A stretch of 64,000 nucleotides of DNA from positions 1 through 64,000 of the forward strand of contig CAKSIP010000004.1 in NCBI GenBank assembly GCA_934462825.1, written 5' to 3'. Positions 17,398 to 26,423 of the stretch are shown in pieces (the first letter of the stretch is position 1; each line of letters opens with the position of its first letter). The DNA is from an uncultured Eubacteriales bacterium. Lineage in GTDB: Bacteria; Bacillota; Clostridia; Oscillospirales; CAG-272. The translations under genes were made by a program, and so were the position numbers. The notes under the pieces are model-generated. The model was not told the DNA's origin. It was given only the letters and a program-made list of their open reading frames with translations, and made no database searches.

Positions 17398-18648
17398 TCA
17401 CTCAATCACAAGGTAGTCCGGAATGCCATCCGTATAAGAAGGTACATTTTCTCCTTGAATCAAGGGCAGCAAGTACCGGCAACAGGCATCCGTTACGTCA
17501 TTTCCCTGCTCGTTGATAAAGGCATCGTCTACTTTTCTGATCTGATTGGCAATTTTGGCAACGTCCGCATGGCCGACACGCGAGGCATACGGCTGATCCG
17601 AAATGCGCTCAATCGTCATCATTTCGCGGCTGACGCCATCGGCCGCCGCCGCAACAGCCGCACGTCCCACACGCACCGATTCGGCAATATCCGTCGCCGA
17701 GGCGATATGCGACGCGCATCTCTGGCAAATATTCAACTCCACGGAACGGACTTTGCAACCGATTTCATTTTTCACGGCGATTTCCAGCGCCTTTCCGGTG
17801 CCGGAAAGCTGTTTGTGCCCAAACACATCCGTTCCGCCAACCCCGATGTTATCGCAAACATAGGTGCCGTCCGCCAAATGGATCCCTTCCGAAACGGCGA
17901 TCACCACATTCGGATGCCGCTTCAGCGCGGTACGCACATCCTCAAAAAACTGTTGCATATCGAAATTTCGTTCCGGCAAGTAAACAAAATCCGGCGCACG
18001 GCCGTTTACCACGCGGCCGATGGCGGAGGATGCCGTCAGCCAGCCGGCGTCCCTTCCCATAATTTCCACAATGGTAACGGCTTTCGTAGTGTAAACGGCG
18101 CAATCCCGCAAAATTTCCTGCATGGTGACCGCGATATATTTGGCAGCCGATCCGAAGCCGGGTGTATGATCGGTAGCCACAAGATCGTTATCAATCGTTT
18201 TAGGCACTCCGAGAATCCGCATTTCATAATCATGGCTTTTGGAATACTCCGACAGCTTGGCCACAGTATCCATGGAATCATTGCCCCCGATGTAAAAGAA
18301 GTAACGGATATTATATTTCTTGAATATCGAAAAAAGCTTTTCATAAACCTTTTCGCCTTCTGCATCGCCCGGATTCGGAAGCTTTTTCCGGCACGAGCCA
18401 AGCGCGGCCGCCGGTGTATTTTCCAAAGCGGCAATCTTGTCCTCATCGGCAAAAAAAGCGTTGAGATCGACCAAGCGTTCCTCCAAAAGTCCCTCGATTC
18501 CGTTCCGCATGCCATACAAGGTTCCGATACATCCTCCGTGAACATTTTCTTTTACGCCGCGAATCACGCCTGCCAGCGTCGCATTGATAGCCGCCGTAGG
18601 CCCGCCGGACTGTCCGACAACTGCATTTCCCATTAACTTCTGTTCCAT
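17398..18648 (-). CDS. pfp: Phosphofructokinase, probably pyrophosphate-dependent
   Basis: Converts fructose 6-phosphate to the 1,6-bisphosphate. The N-terminal GQSGGPTAAINA loop, MGRDAGW and the 416-residue length fit the PFK-A superfamily. The phosphoryl-donor motifs are GGNDS (121-125) and PKTIDND (149-155). ATP enzymes have GGDGS and PGTIDND, while PPi enzymes have an acidic residue at the fourth position of the first motif and Lys in the second. The sequence therefore points to PPi as donor and a reversible glycolytic step, common in anaerobic Clostridia. It is the first gene of a pfp-DUF6472-mutS2 unit. Confidence 0.92.
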   Translation of the reverse strand: MEQKLMGNAVVGQSGGPTAAINATLAGVIRGVKENVHGGCIGTLYGMRNGIEGLLEERLVDLNAFFADEDKIAALENTPAAALGSCRKKLPNPGDAEGEKVYEKLFSIFKKYNIRYFFYIGGNDSMDTVAKLSEYSKSHDYEMRILGVPKTIDNDLVATDHTPGFGSAAKYIAVTMQEILRDCAVYTTKAVTIVEIMGRDAGWLTASSAIGRVVNGRAPDFVYLPERNFDMQQFFEDVRTALKRHPNVVIAVSEGIHLADGTYVCDNIGVGGTDVFGHKQLSGTGKALEIAVKNEIGCKVRSVELNICQRCASHIASATDIAESVRVGRAAVAAAADGVSREMMTIERISDQPYASRVGHADVAKIANQIRKVDDAFINEQGNDVTDACCRYLLPLIQGENVPSYTDGIPDYLVIE

Positions 18649-18774
18649 ATGATTTTTCCTTTCTCTATCAACGTCATCATGCCATCACGCTATCGCGCCG
18701 AAGCGCCCGATTTTCCCGGCTAAACGCCAAAGTCACACCGACCGTCTGCTCAAGCACACAAAGATTACATATTT

Positions 18775-18804
18775 ATTATATACCCAAACGCACCGTTCTG
18801 TCAA
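18775..18804 (-). promoter_or_regulatory. Sigma-A promoter of pfp operon
   Basis: Minus-strand TTGACA (18799-18804), 18-base spacer, TATAAT (18775-18780), about 125 bases upstream of the pfp start codon. Both hexamers match consensus fully. Confidence 0.82.
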
Positions 18805-18864
18805 CGCTTTCTGCATGGAAAAAAGCCCGGCCAAGGTCTGACCGCGCCATTTTTTCGCCTCAAA

Positions 18865-18893
18865 GCAAAATTGCGGGCTTTGCCTCATATAAT
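18865..18893 (+). promoter_or_regulatory. SigE-like promoter of sigK
   Basis: Plus-strand GCAAAAT (18865-18871), 14-base spacer, CATATAAT (18886-18893). The B. subtilis SigE consensus is about kmATATT, 14-15 bases, CATACAhT. The -10 differs at one position and the -35 at two. SigE controls sigK in B. subtilis, so position and form agree. The -10 also contains TATAAT, but no sigma-A -35 stands at 16-18 bases. Confidence 0.55.
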
Positions 18894-18937
18894 GGAATCA
18901 CAAAGCTCAATGCAAAATTCCGACCGGAGGCGTTTTT

Positions 18938-19639
18938 ATGATTTCTTTGGCGCACATTTTATCCACCCTATCGAACTTTTTTCACTTGATTCTCGGCATT
19001 CAGCCGGCCGGCCAATTTCCTCCGCCTCTCCCGCAAGAGGAAGAAAAGGCCTGCTTTCAAAAGGCGGCTATGGGGGACGCGGCGGCGCGCGACAAGCTGA
19101 TTTTACACAATCTGCGTCTTGTTTCTCACATTGTACGGAAATATTATGCTTCAAGCCCCTGCCAGGACGATCTCGTTTCGATTGGCAGCATCGGTCTTGC
19201 CAAGGCGGTAGATTCGTTCAATCCTCAAAACGGCGCCCGCTTTGCCACTTATGCGGCCAAGTGTATTCAAAATGAAATTCTCATGTATTTTCGCTCCAGA
19301 AAAAAGCTGTCCAATGAAATTTCCATCAACGAAACGATTGATATAGATCGAGACGGCAATCCGCTAACCTATATGGATGTCATCAGCACCGAGGAATGTA
19401 TTGCCGATGAGATCAACCGCAAAATTCAAGTAGAAAATGCCTTAAAATATGTAGAAACTCTGCTCACGCCACGAGAACGGCAAATCATCGTGATGCGTTA
19501 CGGGCTTTATGGCAAAAAAGCATTCACGCAACGCGAAACGGCGGATGTTTTGCACATTTCCCGCTCTTATGTAAGCCGTATTGAAAAAGGCGCGCTGGAA
19601 AAATTGCGCACCGCGCTTCTCTTGCCTCGCAAAAGATAG
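18938..19639 (+). CDS. sigK: Sporulation sigma factor SigK (pro-sigma-K)
   Basis: Mother-cell sigma factor of late sporulation. The 233-residue protein has a hydrophobic N-terminal pro-sequence (about 1-20, SNFFHLILGIQP) of the kind removed by SpoIVFB. Region 2 contains HNLRLVSHIVRKY, DDLVSIGSIGLAKAVDSF and ATYAAKCIQNEILM. Region 4 has the helix-turn-helix TQRETADVLHISRSYVSRIE. The gene is uninterrupted, so no skin-type element sits at this locus. It is alone on the plus strand between pfp and a leftward unit, with a SigE-like promoter 45 bases upstream. SigE is the main alternative, but the pro-sequence and C-terminus fit SigK better. Confidence 0.93.
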   Translation: MISLAHILSTLSNFFHLILGIQPAGQFPPPLPQEEEKACFQKAAMGDAAARDKLILHNLRLVSHIVRKYYASSPCQDDLVSIGSIGLAKAVDSFNPQNGARFATYAAKCIQNEILMYFRSRKKLSNEISINETIDIDRDGNPLTYMDVISTEECIADEINRKIQVENALKYVETLLTPRERQIIVMRYGLYGKKAFTQRETADVLHISRSYVSRIEKGALEKLRTALLLPRKR

Positions 19640-19730
19640 TGTGTTCCTTTTGAAAAAAGGGGCAAGCCTTTCGTCACAAGGATTGTTGACACGCTCTCGG
19701 CGATTGCATAGGATGCCGCAGAAAAGTCCG

Positions 19731-19772
19731 AGGGGACGCTCAGGCCTCTCTATTGAAGCTTGAGCGTCCCCT
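19731..19772. terminator. Bidirectional hairpin between convergent sigK and 19782-20285 gene
   Basis: Arms AGGGGACGCTCA (19731-19742) and TGAGCGTCCCCT (19761-19772) pair perfectly over 12 bp, with further partial pairing in the 18-base loop. It lies between two convergent stops and can serve both strands, though T-tracts are weak. Confidence 0.65.
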
Positions 19773-19781
19773 TTGGCACCT

Positions 19782-20285
19782 TTATCGAATATCAATTTTG
19801 CCGCCCGAAAAAACACTGAGCGCGCGCACGATTTCCTTGGTACACGGAAGCACAATGCAAACGTGCGGATTGTATCGTGCAATTAAGTTACCACGGATGC
19901 CGGAGGCAACAAATACGCGGGAAAGATAGATATAGCGTCCCTTAAACCAGCCTTTTTTGACCTCCGCTACGCCGAAATCACCGATCTCATCCCACGCAAG
20001 GGAGCAAAATTCTTCCTCTCCGAATGAACTCCGCGCCCCTTCAAATCCAATGCGATTCATCATAAGGGCGCTTTTCTTGTGCCGAATCAGCCAAAAAGCA
20101 AGGCCGGCAAAGACCAACAAGGGCAGGAAAATGAGCAAAACGGCGCCTGCACTTTTCACAAAAAACAAGGCAACCAATGCGGCGAGCAAAAGTCCCCCGC
20201 CAACAGAAACAAGGAGCATGCTTAATTCGCAGGTGGTTCGCACACGAATCCCATTTCTTATATTGGACACATAAGACGGCATCAT
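19782..20285 (-). CDS. Membrane protein of unknown function (YcxB/PH-like layout)
   Basis: A 167-residue protein with two adjacent hydrophobic segments (about 21-42 and 45-67) followed by a soluble part ending VCIVLPCTKEIVRALS. Two N-terminal helices plus a roughly 100-residue beta-rich domain resemble YcxB-like or bacterial PH-domain proteins, but I see no diagnostic motif and claim no function. It starts nine bases after tadA, so it is co-transcribed with tadA and the CPBP protease. Confidence 0.7.
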   Translation of the reverse strand: MMPSYVSNIRNGIRVRTTCELSMLLVSVGGGLLLAALVALFFVKSAGAVLLIFLPLLVFAGLAFWLIRHKKSALMMNRIGFEGARSSFGEEEFCSLAWDEIGDFGVAEVKKGWFKGRYIYLSRVFVASGIRGNLIARYNPHVCIVLPCTKEIVRALSVFSGGKIDIR

Positions 20286-20294
20286 TTTTCCTCC

Positions 20295-20837
20295 TTACTT
20301 TTCCTCTTTGACAGGCAGCGCCTTCAGGCTTCCGTTGTCAGCCTTTGTCTCCAGGCATTCCGCTTTTCTTCGGCTTTTCGCAAAAAAATTCTGCAACAAA
20401 GCCAAGCTTTTTTCGGCCAGAACGCCACCCTCCATATCAGGGCGATGCCCAAGCGGATAGCAATTGAGATCCATCACGCTGCCAAAGGCGCCGGCACGCG
20501 GATCTTTGCTTCCATATACAACGCGTCCGATTCGCGCATTCAGCACAGCGCCGGCGCACATCGGGCACGGCTCCAATGTAACAAACAGCTCACAGTCGGA
20601 CAGGCGCCAGCGCGCGAGCTTACGGCAAGCGGCTTCTATGACCAAAATTTCGGCATGCGCCGTAGCGCCACCGCCGTTTTCCCTTTGATTATGGGCGGCG
20701 GCCAACACCTGATCTTGGCAAACCAGCACGGCGCCCACCGGCACGTCTCCTTGCTTGGCGGCTTTTTCTGCCTCATCCAAAGCCAAAGACATATACTTTT
20801 CGCACCGAGGCAAATCTTTTATCGTACTCATATTCAC
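20295..20837 (-). CDS. tadA: tRNA-specific adenosine deaminase TadA
   Basis: Deaminates A34 to inosine in the tRNA-Arg anticodon. The zinc site is HAE at 61-63 (catalytic Glu63) with PCPMCAGA, Cys91 and Cys94. GAFGSVMDL after the core is also typical. At 180 residues it is slightly longer at the C-terminus than the usual 150-165. The first codons overlap the end of the CPBP gene (ATGA), which shows translational coupling. Confidence 0.95.
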   Translation of the reverse strand: MNMSTIKDLPRCEKYMSLALDEAEKAAKQGDVPVGAVLVCQDQVLAAAHNQRENGGGATAHAEILVIEAACRKLARWRLSDCELFVTLEPCPMCAGAVLNARIGRVVYGSKDPRAGAFGSVMDLNCYPLGHRPDMEGGVLAEKSLALLQNFFAKSRRKAECLETKADNGSLKALPVKEEK

Positions 20838-21826
20838 AAAAGCAAAGAAACAATGCCTGAAACAACGGAATACAGCACAAACACGAAGGCCAAAGAGCCG
20901 ACAAAATCACGGGTGCGCACCGGCACGGTATAGGTCAACACTCCCCCGACACCGGGCTTTGGCAAACGTCCAAACAAACGGTAATCCTCCGAGGAGGGTT
21001 CCGCTTTGGTTCTTTGTGAACGGTAGGTGGCCGCCAAATAGGCAATACACACGATACCGATAGCAAAAATCACACACTCCACGACAAGCATCAGGCGATA
21101 GGCACTTTCCGGGGCAAAGCGCTCCGAAAGGGACTCCTGCAGAACCGAAACGGAATTGTTGATCATATGCAGTAAAGTCGATGGCCAAATGGAATCGGTC
21201 AACACGCAAATGGTACCCATAATAATTCCCGCCACCAAGGTGTACAAAAACTGTGCCACATTGCCGTGCATCATACTAAACATCAGGCTACTAACCAAAA
21301 TCGCCGCCGCGTTGCCATAGGGTCGCAGATTGGACAAGATCACGCCGCGGAACAAAAATTCTTCGCAAAAGGCGGGCACCAAGCCAATGGTAATAAAACG
21401 CAGAACGAAGCTATAGTCCTTCGCATATGCGGTTGCCTCCTGAAATATCGACGGGGTTTGCGGCAAGGATAGGGCCGACACCAACACAGAATTGATCCAC
21501 GCAAACGAAAAGGCGCAGGTCATACCGGCAAAAATCAAGGCAAAATTGCGCCAAGAAAGACGGATTTGAAACGGAATCGGGCATGTTTTTCTTCGTTTGG
21601 AAATCTGATAATAAAATCCGCCGGCCAGCATAAAGGCACCGAGATAGCAAACGTCATACAAAATCGAGCCTATCACTTCGGCCGTTCGTGTCGGAAGAAG
21701 CTCCGGCAAAAATTTTCCGATGACAACCGCTCCGGTCATCAGAACATAAAACAAAACGCTCCAAAAGAACATCGTACCGCCGACAGCGTTCAAAGTATAG
21801 CGGTATTGCTTTCGCATCCGTTCCAT
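20834..21826 (-). CDS. CPBP family intramembrane metalloprotease
   Basis: Abi/CAAX-type membrane protease family (Rce1-like). The protein has about eight hydrophobic segments. The defining motifs are EEFLFRG (Glu155, Glu156, Arg160), FSMMHGN (His187) and a last one ending in HMINN, all in order. Substrates of bacterial CPBP proteins are mostly unknown; some act in bacteriocin immunity or anti-sigma cleavage. It heads a three-gene unit (with tadA and a membrane protein) and has a good promoter directly upstream. Confidence 0.9.
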   Translation of the reverse strand: MERMRKQYRYTLNAVGGTMFFWSVLFYVLMTGAVVIGKFLPELLPTRTAEVIGSILYDVCYLGAFMLAGGFYYQISKRRKTCPIPFQIRLSWRNFALIFAGMTCAFSFAWINSVLVSALSLPQTPSIFQEATAYAKDYSFVLRFITIGLVPAFCEEFLFRGVILSNLRPYGNAAAILVSSLMFSMMHGNVAQFLYTLVAGIIMGTICVLTDSIWPSTLLHMINNSVSVLQESLSERFAPESAYRLMLVVECVIFAIGIVCIAYLAATYRSQRTKAEPSSEDYRLFGRLPKPGVGGVLTYTVPVRTRDFVGSLAFVFVLYSVVSGIVSLLL

Positions 21827-21876
21827 GAAACCAACCTCTCCCTTCTCTGATTCTTTACTTTTCCAATTATGGCATT

Positions 21877-21906
21877 AGTATAACATTTTTTCATTGTCTT
21901 TGTCAA
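21877..21906 (-). promoter_or_regulatory. Promoter of CPBP-tadA unit
   Basis: Minus-strand TTGACA (21901-21906), 18-base spacer, TATACT (21877-21882), about 50 bases before the CPBP start. The -35 abuts the preceding terminator hairpin. Confidence 0.8.
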
Positions 21907-21910
21907 GCAA

Positions 21911-21957
21911 AAAGGAACCGTTAAAAACTTCCGAACGAATTTTTTAACGGTTCCTTT
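21911..21957 (-). terminator. Terminator of the sugar ABC ATPase gene
   Basis: Arms AAAGGAACCGTTAAAAA and TTTTTAACGGTTCCTTT pair over 17 bp around 13 bases. On the minus strand the stem is followed by TTGCTTGAC, so the T-rich arm itself supplies the U-tract. It starts 20 bases after the stop at 21977. Confidence 0.85.
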
Positions 21958-21976
21958 CACTATAGGCCTAAACCAA

Positions 21977-23092
21977 TCAGTGAATGATGCAACGCTCCGT
22001 GTCTTTATCAAAGATATGGATACGGCTGGTATCAAAAGCGATCTTGACCGTATCGCCTGCTTTGGACTGCGAACGGGAAGATACTCTCGAAATCAGGTTG
22101 CTCTCTCCTATCTTGAGGTACAGATAGATTTCTGCGCCCATCAATTCGGTTACGTCTACATAGGCATCAAGAATACTGTCTTTATAAGTTTCAAGGTTCA
22201 GCGCATCGTCGTGCAGGCCTTCGGGACGAATGCCGAGAACGACTTCCTTGCCGATATAATCCTGGAGCTCCTCTGCCTTTGCCTTTTCGGGGCCGAGGTT
22301 GATCGTATAGTTTTCTTCAAAGCGGAACATCAAGTCCTCGCCCTTCTTTTCCAGGACGCCGTTGATGAAGTTCATCTGAGGCGTTCCGATAAATCCGGCC
22401 ACGAAGATGTTGACGGGCTTATCATACAGCGTCTGAGGAGTATCTACCTGCTGAATCAATCCATCTTTCATAACGACGATACGGGTTGCCATGGTCATAG
22501 CCTCAACCTGGTCATGCGTTACGTACACAAAGGTGGTTTGCACTCTCTGATGCAGCTTTGTCAGCTCGGTTCTCATCGTTGCACGGAGCTTTGCGTCCAA
22601 GTTGGAAAGCGGCTCGTCAAGCAAGAACACCTTAGGGTTACGAACGATAGCACGTCCCAATGCAACACGCTGCTTCTGACCGCCGGACAAAGCCTTCGGC
22701 TTTCTGTCAAGAAGGTGGGAAATATCCAAAATTCTCGCAGCTTCTTCCACGCGGCGATTGATTTCTTCCTTCGGAGTTTTATTGAGCTTCAGACCGAATG
22801 CCATGTTTTCAAACACGGACATGTGCGGATACAAGGCGTAGTTCTGGAACACCATTGCAATCTTTCTGTCTTTCGGAGCTACATCGTTTGCCAGCTGATC
22901 TCCGATGAACAGCTCGCCTTCGGAAATCTCCTCCAAGCCTGCGATCATACGGAGCGTTGTGGATTTTCCGCATCCGGAAGGGCCGACAAGCACGAGAAAT
23001 TCTTTATCCTTGATTTCAAGGTTAAAATCCGAAACTGCGGTTACACCACCGGGATACTTTTTATAAATATGTCTGAGGGAAAGGCTTGCCAT
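21977..23092 (-). CDS. msmK: ABC transporter ATP-binding protein, MsmK/UgpC/MalK type
   Basis: Nucleotide-binding subunit of carbohydrate ABC importers. N-terminal half: Walker A GPSGCGKST, Q-loop, signature LSGGQKQRVA, Walker B VFLLDEPLSNLDAK and H-loop VTHDQVEAM. C-terminal half: TOBE/OB regulatory fold with LGIRPEGL. Length (371) is normal for the family. No permease or binding-protein genes flank it, so it is probably a shared ATPase serving several sugar importers, as MsmK does in streptococci. The ATG follows GGAGG. A weak TACAAT-type promoter may lie near 23170 but I could not find a convincing -35. Confidence 0.95.
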   Translation of the reverse strand: MASLSLRHIYKKYPGGVTAVSDFNLEIKDKEFLVLVGPSGCGKSTTLRMIAGLEEISEGELFIGDQLANDVAPKDRKIAMVFQNYALYPHMSVFENMAFGLKLNKTPKEEINRRVEEAARILDISHLLDRKPKALSGGQKQRVALGRAIVRNPKVFLLDEPLSNLDAKLRATMRTELTKLHQRVQTTFVYVTHDQVEAMTMATRIVVMKDGLIQQVDTPQTLYDKPVNIFVAGFIGTPQMNFINGVLEKKGEDLMFRFEENYTINLGPEKAKAEELQDYIGKEVVLGIRPEGLHDDALNLETYKDSILDAYVDVTELMGAEIYLYLKIGESNLISRVSSRSQSKAGDTVKIAFDTSRIHIFDKDTERCIIH

Positions 23093-23296
23093 GGAATATC
23101 CTCCTTGATTGTTCCGAATCGCGCGCGGCAGCTTCGGATCCTATAATTATTTACGCTATATATTGTATCAAATTTTCAGCCAAAATAAAAGAGTTTATTT
23201 TCCCAAAATTTTATTGAAATATTTGTGCATATTTGCCAAATTAGTAGAATAAAATATGAATTCGGTTTGATTTTTTTCAGTGGCGATTTTAATTTA

Positions 23297-25498
23297 TTAA
23301 CGCTGCTGGATTCCCTTCATAGAAAGCGCAATCCGTTTTTTCTTCAAATCCACGCTAAGGACTTTGACCTTTACCACGTCGCCCACCGACACAACGTCCG
23401 AGGGGTGTTTAACGAATTTATCGGACAATTCCGAAATATGCACAAGGCCGTCCTGATGCACGCCGATGTCAACAAAAGCGCCGAAATCAATGACGTTCCG
23501 CACGGTTCCCTCCAGCAGCATGTCCGGTTTCAGATCCTCCATATCGAGAATATCATCCCGCAAAACCGGAGCCGGCAGGGCATCCCGAATATCACGTCCC
23601 GGTTTTTGCAATTCCGTCACAATATCAACAAGGGTCGGAACGCCGATTCCCAGCGCCGCGCAGACTTTTTCGGTTCCTTCCTTATGCACATCCGAAGTCA
23701 AGGAGGACAGGCGTCCGTTTTTTACATCCTCCTCGGTATAACCGAAACGCTTCAGCAAAGCCTTCGCCGCTTCATAGGATTCGGGGTGCACGCCGGTATT
23801 ATCAAGAATCTCTTGCGAGCCGGGCACTCGCAAAAATCCGGCGCACTGTTCGTAGGCCTTGGCGCCGATCCGCGGAACCTTCAGCACCTGCGCACGCGTT
23901 TGAAATTCTCCGTTTTCCTCCCGATACTTCACAATGTTTTTAGCCCCAACGGCGTTGATGCCGGAAATGTAAGACAAAAGAGAATGGGAGGCCGTATTCA
24001 GATCCACGCCGACGCTGTTTACGCAATCTTCCACCACGCCCGTAAGAGCGCCGTCAAGACGCGCCGGCTTCATATCATGCTGATATTGTCCCACGCCGAT
24101 GGATTTCGGATCAATCTTCACAAGCTCTGCCAGCGGATCCTGCAACCGGCGGGCAATCGACACAGCGGAGCGTTGCATGACGTCAAAATCGGGAAATTCC
24201 TCCGCCGCCAGCTTGGAAGCCGAGTAAATCGAAGCGCCCGCTTCACTGACCACAATATACTTACAGCCGGCCGTTGGAATCGTTTTCAGAAGGTCGGCAA
24301 TGAAAATTTCACTTTCCTTGGACGCTGTGCCGTTGCCGATTGCCACCACATCCACCTTATAATTGAGTATCATTTTTTTCACCACACGTGTGGCTTCCTC
24401 AATCCGGGCGCGCGGCTTTGTCGGGTATATCACAGCGGTATCCAGCACCTTGCCCGTCTTATCCACTACGGCCAATTTACAGCCGTTTACATAGCCGGGA
24501 TCAAAGCCAAGAACGGTTTTTCCTTTAATCGGCGCCTGCATGAGCAAATGCTTGAGGTTATCGGAAAACAGCTTGATAGCGCCCTCGGAAGCGGCGTCGA
24601 ACAAATCATTCCGAATCCCTCTTTCCACCGAAGGGGCGATCAAGCGCTCATAGGCGTCCACAACCGCGCTTTCCACAAAAGCCTTGGCCGGGCTGGCATG
24701 AGCCACGATCACTTGGTTAAACAAAAAGTTCAGCACCATTTCCGGTTGGATCTCCACCGCCACCTTCAACAGTTCCTCTTTTTCGCCGCGGTTGATCGCC
24801 AGCACACGATGTCCCGGAATTTTGCAAATCCGTTCCGAATAATCATAATACTGACTATAAACCGAGTCCTCGTCCTTCGCGTTCTTCACCGTAAGCATTC
24901 CATGCTCAAAGGTGATAGTACGGATTTCTTTACGAAATTCCGCATTGTCGGAAATGTTTTCCGCAATAATGTCGCAAGCGCCGGCAAAGGCCTCCTCCAC
25001 GGTGGCAACGCCTTTCGCGCTCTCGTCCGAATTTTGATCTGCGCCCTCATTCGCCGGCACAACATACGAGGCCGCCTGCACCGAAAGAGGGGGATCATAG
25101 CTTTCACGCTGTTCAAACAAAAGAATGGCCAAAGGCTCTAGGCCCTTTTCCCGCGCCACCGAGGCACGGGTTTTTCTATGGGGACGGAAGGGGCGATAGA
25201 TGTCATCAATTTCCGTCACGGTTTGCGCGGCATCAATGGCTTTTTCCAGCTCCGGTGTCAGCTTTTCCTGCGATGCGATCAGGTCTTTGACCTCCTGCTT
25301 TCTTTTTTCAATGTTGCGCAGAGCGGTCAGGCGATCGTCCAAATCACGCAAAACGGTATCGTCCAGGCTCCCGGTCACTTCCTTACGGTAACGGGCAATA
25401 AAAGGAATGGTGTTCCCTTCATCAATTAAAGCGACCGTCTTTTCCACCTGCTCCTGCTTTATATTAAATTCCTTGGCCAATGTTTCAATAATGTTCAT
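23297..25498 (-). CDS. tex: Tex-family RNA-binding protein (S1 domain)
   Basis: Tex/YhgF-type protein acting in transcription or RNA metabolism. It carries the N-terminal helical segment with GNTIPFIARYRKE, the YqgF/RNase H-like domain with GFDPGYVNGCKLAVVD, two helix-hairpin-helix segments (NTASHSLLSYISGI, PRIGAKAYEQCAGFLRV) and a C-terminal S1 domain (VRNVIDFGAFVDIGV). The frame is open 25 codons upstream, but the ATG at 25498 follows AGAGGA and gives the family start MNIIETLAKEF (733 residues). It lies 16 bases after rsuA, so the two form an operon. Confidence 0.96.
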   Translation of the reverse strand: MNIIETLAKEFNIKQEQVEKTVALIDEGNTIPFIARYRKEVTGSLDDTVLRDLDDRLTALRNIEKRKQEVKDLIASQEKLTPELEKAIDAAQTVTEIDDIYRPFRPHRKTRASVAREKGLEPLAILLFEQRESYDPPLSVQAASYVVPANEGADQNSDESAKGVATVEEAFAGACDIIAENISDNAEFRKEIRTITFEHGMLTVKNAKDEDSVYSQYYDYSERICKIPGHRVLAINRGEKEELLKVAVEIQPEMVLNFLFNQVIVAHASPAKAFVESAVVDAYERLIAPSVERGIRNDLFDAASEGAIKLFSDNLKHLLMQAPIKGKTVLGFDPGYVNGCKLAVVDKTGKVLDTAVIYPTKPRARIEEATRVVKKMILNYKVDVVAIGNGTASKESEIFIADLLKTIPTAGCKYIVVSEAGASIYSASKLAAEEFPDFDVMQRSAVSIARRLQDPLAELVKIDPKSIGVGQYQHDMKPARLDGALTGVVEDCVNSVGVDLNTASHSLLSYISGINAVGAKNIVKYREENGEFQTRAQVLKVPRIGAKAYEQCAGFLRVPGSQEILDNTGVHPESYEAAKALLKRFGYTEEDVKNGRLSSLTSDVHKEGTEKVCAALGIGVPTLVDIVTELQKPGRDIRDALPAPVLRDDILDMEDLKPDMLLEGTVRNVIDFGAFVDIGVHQDGLVHISELSDKFVKHPSDVVSVGDVVKVKVLSVDLKKKRIALSMKGIQQR

Positions 25499-25514
25499 TT
25501 TTCTTGTTCCTCTG

Positions 25515-26255
25515 TTATTTGTTTGATTTGTTTTCCTTAGTCGGACACAAGCACGCGTTTTCCAATGCGGCAATCTCCGTCTTTGTCAAAAAGCGCCACT
25601 GTCCGCGTTCCAAACGGGAATCCAGCGCAAGAGGGCCGAATGTAACCCGTTCCAGCGCCGTAACCTCATTGCCGACCGCACACAGCATTTTTTTGATTTG
25701 ATGATATTTTCCCTCTGTCAAAGTAATGGTACCGCCAAGCGGAAGGATTTCCACCGAGCAGGGCTTGGTCACATAGCCGCCAATATCTACGCCCTTTTCA
25801 AGGCATTGCTTCATAGCTTCGGTAACAGGCTCTTTGGCATGAAAAACATACGTCTTACTAACATGCCGTTTGGGCGACAAAAGAAAATGCGCCATGGCCC
25901 CGTTATCGGTCAGAAGCATCAAGCCAACCGTGTTTTTATCCAATCGACCGCAGGGAAACAATCCGCGTTTTTGCAATTCCAAAGGCAAAAGCTCCAGCAC
26001 CGTTTTTTCGCGTTCGTCATCCGTTGCGCTCACATACCCTTGGGGTTTGTTGAGCATCACATAGACGTATGGCGTGTACTGCAATTCCCTTCCGTCCAAA
26101 AAAATGTGATCCTCCGTCGGGTTCACCTTGCAATCTGCCGCGGCCGCCGGGCATCCGTTCACCCAAACGCGCCCCGCACGCACGGCACGGCCGGCCTCAG
26201 TCCGGCTCAGGGAGCCGACTTGCGCCAAGAATTTATCCAATCTCATTTCCGCCAT
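25515..26255 (-). CDS. Pseudouridine synthase, RsuA/RluB/RluF family
   Basis: S4-domain rRNA pseudouridine synthase. The N-terminal S4 domain begins MRLDKFLAQVGSLSRTEA. The catalytic motif is CGRLDKNTVGLMLLTDNG with the invariant Asp. LNKPQGYVSAT and GKYHQIKKML are also diagnostic. The start is ATG 26255, preceded by GGGGGAAGG; the frame extends upstream without a better site. The exact target (16S U516, or 23S) cannot be read from sequence, though the short S4-plus-core layout resembles RsuA. It is the first gene of an operon with tex. Confidence 0.93.
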   Translation of the reverse strand: MAEMRLDKFLAQVGSLSRTEAGRAVRAGRVWVNGCPAAAADCKVNPTEDHIFLDGRELQYTPYVYVMLNKPQGYVSATDDEREKTVLELLPLELQKRGLFPCGRLDKNTVGLMLLTDNGAMAHFLLSPKRHVSKTYVFHAKEPVTEAMKQCLEKGVDIGGYVTKPCSVEILPLGGTITLTEGKYHQIKKMLCAVGNEVTALERVTFGPLALDSRLERGQWRFLTKTEIAALENACLCPTKENKSNK

Positions 26256-26357
26256 GCGCCTTCCCCCTCGTTTCCGTTTTTTCTTTGCAAGAATCGGCAA
26301 AGCACCCGCGTTATTGCAAGGTTCTTTCTCTTTGAATTTTCCTCTGCCGCAACTTTT

Positions 26358-26386
26358 ATTTTACCATACATACCTCTTTTTGTCAA
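26358..26386 (-). promoter_or_regulatory. Promoter of pseudouridine synthase-tex operon
   Basis: Minus-strand TTGACA (26381-26386), 17-base spacer, TAAAAT (26358-26363), about 100 bases upstream of the gene start. Confidence 0.75.
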
Positions 26387-26423
26387 CCAAAATCCATCGC
26401 CCGCCGAAACAATCCCCCGTTTC

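Noticed and set aside
23225..25141. A 638-codon plus-strand frame opposite tex
   Set aside because: Tex is unmistakable on the other strand; the antisense product has no recognisable domain and no ribosome site.
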